16,879 nucleotides of DNA from Candidatus Nomurabacteria bacterium (GTDB taxonomy: Bacteria; Patescibacteriota; Minisyncoccia; Phycocordibacterales; UBA5272), in NCBI GenBank assembly GCA_003518045.1, contig DOZK01000033.1, positions 8,211 through 25,089 of the forward strand, read 5' to 3'. This document shows positions 14,002 to 16,879 of the stretch, piece after piece. Under the pieces are notes generated by a model. The model searched no databases. It worked only from the letters and a program-made list of their open reading frames with translations, and was not told the DNA's origin. The number at the start of each line of letters is the position of its first letter. Positions within the stretch are counted from its first letter, which is position 1. A program made the position numbers and the translations under genes.

Positions 14002-14161
14002 TTGTAAGATTATTACTTTTGGTCCTTGCTGTACCTAATACTGCTTTATAGAAATTAACCAAACTATTTGCACGTAAAGATGCCTCTTCGTTAGAGAGTT
14101 CTACGTCAAACTTTTTCTTAAAAATTATTTTGTATTCATCTATTGCTTCTTGCGGTAACAT
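13988..14161 (-). CDS. Small 57-aa protein, first gene of recombinase operon
   Basis: It begins MLPQEAIDEYKIIFKKKFDV and continues with ELSNEEASLRANSLVNFYKAVLG, then a polar tail. It is an amphipathic helical protein with no cysteines or membrane segment. A good ribosome-binding site, AAAGGAG, lies about nine bases before the ATG, and the stop overlaps the next gene. Small proteins of this composition (EAI-EYK-I--KEFG-ELS-EEA...) are, to my knowledge, common beside recombinases in Patescibacteria, but no function is established that I can name. Confidence 0.7.
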   Translation of the reverse strand: MLPQEAIDEYKIIFKKKFDVELSNEEASLRANSLVNFYKAVLGTARTKSNNLTNDED

Positions 14162-14178
14162 AAGGACCGCTCCTTTGT

Positions 14179-14184
14179 TGTATA
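14179..14184 (-). promoter_or_regulatory. Probable promoter of the recombinase operon
   Basis: On the minus strand TATACA (within GTTTATACAAC) lies ahead of AAAGGAG and the ATG of the 57-aa gene. The upstream region also holds an imperfect CACAA...TTGTG pair around a GGGGG-CTTTTTT run (14192-14220). No good -35 is seen. Confidence 0.35.
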
Positions 14185-14229
14185 AACAGACACATCACAA
14201 CAAAAAAGCCCCCTCATTGTGGACCTTTC

Positions 14230-14263
14230 AATGCGAACCAACTTTGAATAATGTGAACCAACT
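14230..14263. repeat. Two direct repeats spaced 20 bp, possible operator
   Basis: AATGCGAACCAACT (14230-14243) and AATGTGAACCAACT (14250-14263) differ at one base and are exactly 20 bases apart, two helical turns. They lie upstream of the recombinase operon promoter and just after the stop of the next gene. A DNA-binding protein of the element is the likely reader. Confidence 0.5.
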
Positions 14264-14267
14264 ATTT

Positions 14268-14906
14268 TTACTCAAACTTTTCCTTATCAATACACACTTT
14301 TGAGGCAGAATACTTGAGTACACCTGAAACCCTTAGGTCTGCTTCAGTGCTTCTATTTATGGACTGAATAGCATCATAAAAACTTCGGTTACTTTTCTTT
14401 CCTTTGAAAAAATTATTTATAACGTCATTTTCTCTTAACCATTCTCCAATAGGTAATGCAAACAAAGCTTTACATAAAACTTCCTGATTTGAACCTACTG
14501 GGATTTGACACTCCCTTCCGTTAAAAAATAATCTACTGGTTTTAGCATCAAATTGTAGCTTTTTATCTCCCACTGGCAGAGAGACGCAGTTATTCATCCT
14601 TGCATACTCTATATACACCTCTTCAAACTTTGCTTCAGTTAGAGCTATTTTATAAAAGAATGACTTGTACCCGTACAAGCTAAGTCCTGTTAAATAATTA
14701 TTATCAATCGGCATTTCTGCTTTTATACTTAAAACTCCTTCTGCTTCTAATTTATGAAGTATTTTTCTATGTGCCTCATCTTCAATACTGCTTATATCAG
14801 CAATACCATATTTAATATACTCATCTGAAGGAGTGAGCAATGAATACTTTTTTAGCTTTTGAAGCACGAGCCATATTTCTTTTGTAACTTCTGCTTCTAG
14901 GTCCAT
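14268..14906 (-). CDS. Hypothetical protein, possible winged-helix C-terminal domain
   Basis: The protein is 212 aa from the ATG at 14904-14906. The frame extends ten residues upstream, but AGGA lies before this ATG and none before the other. The N-terminal half is helical (KEIWLVLQKLKKY, SIEDEAHRKILHKLEAEGVL), with the form of a small HTH. After a less regular middle part, the last 85 residues read LQFDAKTSRLFFNGRECQIP...NQEVLCKALF, then WLRENDVINNFF and NRSFYDAIQSINR, ending LKYSASKVCIDKEKF. That order of two strands, helix, helix and wing resembles an OmpR/PhoB-type winged helix. The pattern seems familiar from other Patescibacteria genomes, usually without assigned function. It may be the element's transcription regulator; this is inference. 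Confidence 0.65.
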   Translation of the reverse strand: MDLEAEVTKEIWLVLQKLKKYSLLTPSDEYIKYGIADISSIEDEAHRKILHKLEAEGVLSIKAEMPIDNNYLTGLSLYGYKSFFYKIALTEAKFEEVYIEYARMNNCVSLPVGDKKLQFDAKTSRLFFNGRECQIPVGSNQEVLCKALFALPIGEWLRENDVINNFFKGKKSNRSFYDAIQSINRSTEADLRVSGVLKYSASKVCIDKEKFE

Positions 14907-15001
14907 AGTGTTTCCTGTTCTACTATTTTCAAGCATAAATGTGTACCAAAGTAACTAAAAATGGTATTATTATCATTACAGCTAAATTAAGTAACCTAAC
15001 C

Positions 15002-15021
15002 CTTATGTGTTAAAACATAAG
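15002..15021. promoter_or_regulatory. Hairpin in divergent promoter region
   Basis: CTTATGT-gttaaa-ACATAAG is a 7-bp inverted repeat midway between the divergent genes at 14906 and 15055. The rest of this interval (14907-15054) is AT-rich, with CATAAT directly before the ATG at 15055, too close to be its -10. The repeat could be an operator for either gene. Confidence 0.35.
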
Positions 15022-15054
15022 ATATGGTGAAAGCGAGACGATCAAGCATAATTT

Positions 15055-15711
15055 ATGAATAATTTATTCCTAGCACTTCTCCTTCTAGCAATAGTAGCGT
15101 TTTTTATAGGGTTAGTCAGTCCAAGCACCTTAAAGCTAAAAACAAGAAAGTCAGCGACGTTAATAACAGGAGGAGCTATCCTCACCTTTTTCATTCTATT
15201 TGGTATAACAACACCTTCTACACCTAAAGAACAAGTGCCTGAAGTTGCCAAAGTAGCACCTGTTACACAACCAACTGCATCAGCCGTTGTAACAGAACAA
15301 GTTAAAAGTGACACTGTAGTTAAGAAGTTAAATACGACAACTATCACACCAAATACAAATACACCGACCCCACCCACTAAAACCGAACCACAAAAAACTA
15401 GTGTACCTACTGAGTATAAATCTGCACTCAATACGGCTGGATCATATGCTAATAAAATGCATATGTCCAAAAGAAAACTATACGATCAATTAACTTCAGA
15501 GTATGGAGAAAAGTTTACGGCGGAGGCGGCACAGTATGCAATTGATAATGTAAAAGCTGACTGGAATGCAAACGCTCTTGCTACGGCGAAGAATTATCAA
15601 AATACGATGAATATGTCACCAGCGAAAATACACGATCAACTGACATCAGAGTATGGAGAAAAGTTTACGCAAGCAGAGGCGGATTACGCTATTCAGCATC
15701 TTAACGATTAA
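15055..15711 (+). CDS. Two-helix membrane protein with two Ltp-type repeats
   Basis: The protein is 218 aa. Two membrane helices lie at about 3-21 and 35-52, followed by a Pro/Thr/Lys-rich linker (53-118). Two tandem repeats of about 48 residues follow (121-170 and 171-218): A-(N/T)-A-x-x-Y-x-(N)-x-M-x-MS-x-x-K-(L/I)-(Y/H)-DQLTSEYGEKFT-x-A-x-x-YAI. This is the pattern of the Ltp/'host cell surface-exposed lipoprotein' domain (PF07553-like). In Streptococcus phage TP-J34 a lipoprotein with this domain blocks injection of other phages' DNA (superinfection exclusion). Here a helical-hairpin anchor replaces the lipobox, as no LxxC is present. The two repeats are also near identical in DNA (15487-15525 and 15634-15675), suggesting recent duplication or exchange. 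It is the only gene of the element facing outward and has its own terminator, as expected for cargo. Confidence 0.8.
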   Translation: MNNLFLALLLLAIVAFFIGLVSPSTLKLKTRKSATLITGGAILTFFILFGITTPSTPKEQVPEVAKVAPVTQPTASAVVTEQVKSDTVVKKLNTTTITPNTNTPTPPTKTEPQKTSVPTEYKSALNTAGSYANKMHMSKRKLYDQLTSEYGEKFTAEAAQYAIDNVKADWNANALATAKNYQNTMNMSPAKIHDQLTSEYGEKFTQAEADYAIQHLND

Positions 15712-15736
15712 ATAAGTAGTTAAGTTTCTATAAAAA

Positions 15737-15769
15737 ATAAAAGCTCCACTAAGTTGGAGTTTTTATTTT
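15737..15769 (+). terminator. Rho-independent terminator after Ltp-repeat gene
   Basis: AAAAGCTCCA-ctaagt-TGGAGTTTTT pairs over about ten bases including A-T flanks and ends in TTTTTATTTTA, 26 bases after the stop. Confidence 0.8.
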
Positions 15770-15830
15770 ACCAAGTATTTACTATTGCAAACTTATTGAA
15801 ATATGTAGACCGTAAAGCGGTTCTAACTTC

Positions 15831-15846
15831 ATCCAGTACCCCCAGC
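15831..15846 (+). other. Candidate right attachment site (diverged tRNA 3' end)
   Basis: ATCCAGTACCCCCAGC can be aligned with the tRNA-Gln 3' end GTCCATGTACCCCAGC in the same orientation with one base lost and one gained. AAGCGGTT a little upstream (15814-15821) recalls the anticodon stem. The match needs gaps, and the same bases also form the left arm of the hairpin at 15837-15899, so this is weak. Confidence 0.3.
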
Positions 15847-15977
15847 TCACACTTTTTATCGAGTACGAAGTACGCCTTTTTGTTGTGTGAGCTGGGGTAA
15901 GTGAGTGAACTGCTTCACTCACGTCGTGGACTCGAATGGTCGCAGTGATGCCCAGCCTACTGTGTAGGCTGGGTCAC
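15837..15977. other. Cluster of three strong GC-rich hairpins
   Basis: First, TACCCCCAGCTCACAC and GTGTGAGCTGGGGTA form long arms (15837-15852 and 15885-15899) around an inner GTAC-gaa-GTAC. Second, GTGAGTGAA-ctgc-TTCACTCAC is a perfect 9-bp stem (15901-15922). Third, GTGA-tg-CCCAGCCTAC-tgt-GTAGGCTGGG-TCAC gives a 14-bp stem with a two-base bulge (15945-15977). The next 50 bases are GC-rich (GGCGGCCGGCG...). No open frame of interest crosses the region. It may be a structured RNA, a recombination or replication site of the element, or stacked repeats; I recognise no known family. Confidence 0.6.
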
Positions 15978-16028
15978 GAGAGGCGGCCGGCGAACTTTTT
16001 GAGCGACGGCGAAAAAAGATTTGTCGGA

Positions 16029-16041
16029 GAATCCATGTACC
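16029..16041 (+). other. Alternative candidate right attachment site
   Basis: GAATCCATGTACC matches GAGTCCATGTACC of the tRNA-Gln T arm and acceptor (10803-10815) at 12 of 13 bases, ungapped and in the same orientation. A match of this length fits the short cores used by serine recombinases, but it could arise by chance in about 2 kb of searched sequence at a low but real rate. Confidence 0.35.
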
Positions 16042-16070
16042 ATCGCAAAAAAAGTACCTGAATTAGCACT

Positions 16071-16148
16071 CTAATTGCACACCTTCCAAAAAACTTCTTT
16101 TGGGCTACGATAACCCAATCTCTTTCTAGGTCTTTCATTTACTGTGAA
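16071..16148 (-). pseudogene. IS30-family transposase, C-terminal remnant
   Basis: The minus strand encodes FTVNERPRKRLGYRSPKEVF, then WKVCN and a stop. The NxRPRKxLGYxxPxEVF string is the C-terminal signature of IS30-family transposases. The frame closes at 16149, so everything upstream is lost. Downstream, GGTGTGCAATTAGAGTGCTAATTCAGG (16056-16082 on the opposite strand, in two parts) looks like an IS30-type terminal sequence containing the stop codon. The lost part would lie where the next transposase gene now sits. Confidence 0.65.
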
Positions 16149-16184
16149 TTACGAAACCCCATTTCCCCTCATTTCATACTAAAC

Positions 16185-16216
16185 TAACAAAAGGCACCCT
16201 AAGGTGCCTTTTGTTA
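16185..16216. promoter_or_regulatory. 14-bp perfect hairpin over the transposase start
   Basis: TAACAAAAGGCACC-ctaa-GGTGCCTTTTGTTA ends on the A of the transposase ATG. It would act as a terminator-like block to transcription entering from outside and would hide the start in long transcripts, a known way for insertion sequences to keep transposase low. TTTCATACTAAACT upstream may hold a -10. Confidence 0.65.
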
Positions 16217-16869
16217 TGAAAACTATAATTCCTACTTACAAGGATATGGTAACAAAAGTTTCGTTTTTCATCAAACAATTAAACTTGAAAATTAGAAAAA
16301 GTACTGGTCGACCATTAGCAATTGCCCCAGAAGAAACGATAGCTCTTTCACTTTGGAAACAAGAAATAGGAATACCAACGAAGAAGAAAATATGGGAAAC
16401 GTTTAAAGGAAATCTAAAATGTAGTTACAAGACACTTGTAGTAAACATGAATGATATGATTAAGTACATAGTAGTTATACTCGAAGCAATCCTGAAGTGG
16501 AATCAAAAGAATGCCCACATAATCAAACACACTGACTCTACAGATATACCGGTATGTTTAAACAAGAACGCTACACATCATAAGACGATGAAAGGATTAG
16601 CTTCCTGGGGACACTCTGGAAAAGGCTTCTATTATGGTATTAAAATGAGTATTACTACTGACCTTAAACGTAACTTACTTGCTGTTAGATTTGGAACTGG
16701 TAACAGTAACGATAGAGATACATTCAAAGAAATGAACAAAGATATACAGGGTATCTTTGTAGCAGATAGTGGATATATATCTAAAGATTTAGAACATGAA
16801 TTCTTTATTGAAAACAAGAGAATGCTATTTGCTAAACCAAAAGCAAATATGAAGAAGTGGGTTAATTAA
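16216..16869 (+). CDS. IS982-family-like transposase, C-terminally incomplete
   Basis: This is a DDE transposase of the DDE_Tnp_1_3 (PF13612-like, IS982) kind, 217 aa from this ATG. The first Asp is in KHTDSTDIPVCLN (Asp107), followed by KTMKGLASWGHSGKGFYYGIK, TGNSNDRDTF and the second Asp in VADSGYISK (Asp184). LFAKPKANMKK matches the strand before the last part of the domain. The family normally continues about 70 more residues with the catalytic Glu. Here a TAA stops it after KKWVN, so the enzyme should be inactive unless there is a frameshift or read-through beyond the window end. The GTG at 16204 also opens the frame but lies inside the hairpin; the ATG is preferred. Confidence 0.75.
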   Translation: MKTIIPTYKDMVTKVSFFIKQLNLKIRKSTGRPLAIAPEETIALSLWKQEIGIPTKKKIWETFKGNLKCSYKTLVVNMNDMIKYIVVILEAILKWNQKNAHIIKHTDSTDIPVCLNKNATHHKTMKGLASWGHSGKGFYYGIKMSITTDLKRNLLAVRFGTGNSNDRDTFKEMNKDIQGIFVADSGYISKDLEHEFFIENKRMLFAKPKANMKKWVN

Positions 16870-16879
16870 CATTTAGTGT

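Larger units (their letters stand above)
10790..16041. mobile_element. Putative integrated element at tRNA-Gln
   Basis: This contiguous block starts inside the 3' end of tRNA-Gln. It holds a serine recombinase, a tyrosine recombinase, an HTH/zinc-ribbon protein, a 57-aa protein, a possible winged-helix protein and an Ltp-repeat membrane protein. Gene starts here carry Shine-Dalgarno sequences in at least two or three cases, unlike the leaderless chromosomal genes. The left boundary is well placed. The right boundary is uncertain: a diverged tRNA-like segment lies at 15831-15846 and a 13-base near match at 16029-16041; I have used the outer one. No replication, conjugation or capsid genes are seen, so it would be a small integrative element or a relic. 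Confidence 0.6.
16156..16879 (+). mobile_element. IS982-like insertion sequence (left part only)
   Basis: The transposase gene at 16216 identifies the element. The left end is placed near ACCCC at 16156 because IS982-family ends usually begin ACC and because recognisable IS30 sequence stops at 16148. The right end and its inverted repeat lie beyond the window, so neither the terminal repeat nor a target duplication can be confirmed. Confidence 0.4.

Noticed and set aside
15042..15470. A 142-aa antisense frame opposite the Ltp-repeat gene
   Set aside because: It is a shadow of the Thr/Pro-rich coding strand; the plus-strand frame has membrane helices, repeats with homology and a terminator.
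15927..15936. TGGACTCGAA, complement of the tRNA T-loop TTCGAGTCCA, as an attachment site
   Set aside because: The orientation is opposite to tRNA-Gln, so it cannot be a direct-repeat att site for this insertion; a match of ten bases to a universally conserved T-loop is weak.
15838..16050. tmRNA or RNase P RNA gene
   Set aside because: Neither the tmRNA ends and tag frame nor the conserved RNase P core sequences are seen on either strand.
15909..16062. Open plus-strand frame through the hairpin cluster (WTRMVAVMPSLL...)
   Set aside because: It has no ribosome-binding site, is made mostly of hairpin arms and GC-rich repeats, and matches nothing recognisable.

Overview
The window looks like part of an AT-rich genome of an uncultivated Candidate Phyla Radiation bacterium, most likely Patescibacteria/Parcubacteria. 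This is inferred, not searched. The grounds are compact single-copy genes, a shortened release factor 2, FtsE/FtsX, a PIF1-like helicase with a C-terminal helix-turn-helix tail, large Pro/Thr-linker surface proteins with one N-terminal membrane helix, a tRNA without an encoded CCA, and a recombinase cassette of a type common in that group. TGA ends the integrase gene and an RF2 gene is present, so the standard bacterial code (table 11) fits.

Region 1 (1-10748) is the chromosomal backbone. In order it holds a membrane-anchored protein with a pseudopilin-like insertion, prfB, an orphan 206-aa gene with its own inverted repeat, promoter and terminator, ftsE-ftsX, a PIF1-like helicase, a membrane CAP/SCP-domain protein, and (minus strand) a membrane-anchored MliC-like lysozyme-inhibitor protein. 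Several of these genes share one start architecture: a -10 hexamer, exactly six bases, then ATG, with no Shine-Dalgarno sequence. This predicts leaderless mRNAs. The gaps between genes carry a dispersed hairpin repeat (GTCATTC-stem-loop-GAATCCAGTGTC) whose stem varies with compensating changes, two longer MITE-like versions of it, and a cluster of strong hairpins between ftsX and the helicase.

Region 2 (10749 to about 15850 or 16041) starts with a tRNA-Gln(CUG) gene and appears to be an integrated mobile element. The minus-strand serine recombinase runs antisense into the tRNA, so its last nine residues and stop codon are encoded by the acceptor and T arms. Upstream of it, on the same strand, lie a tyrosine recombinase, a small HTH/zinc-ribbon protein and a 57-aa protein, which look like one operon behind a promoter near 14180. 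A separate minus-strand gene encodes a possible winged-helix protein. The outward-facing cargo gene encodes a two-helix membrane protein with two Ltp-type (PF07553-like) repeats, the domain known from phage superinfection-exclusion lipoproteins. Two weak candidates for the distal attachment site lie at 15831-15846 and 16029-16041.

Region 3 (about 15830-16879) is a run of GC-rich hairpins, the C-terminal remnant of an IS30-family transposase on the minus strand, and an IS982-family-like transposase apparently inserted into that remnant. That reading frame stops just before the window ends, without its C-terminal third.
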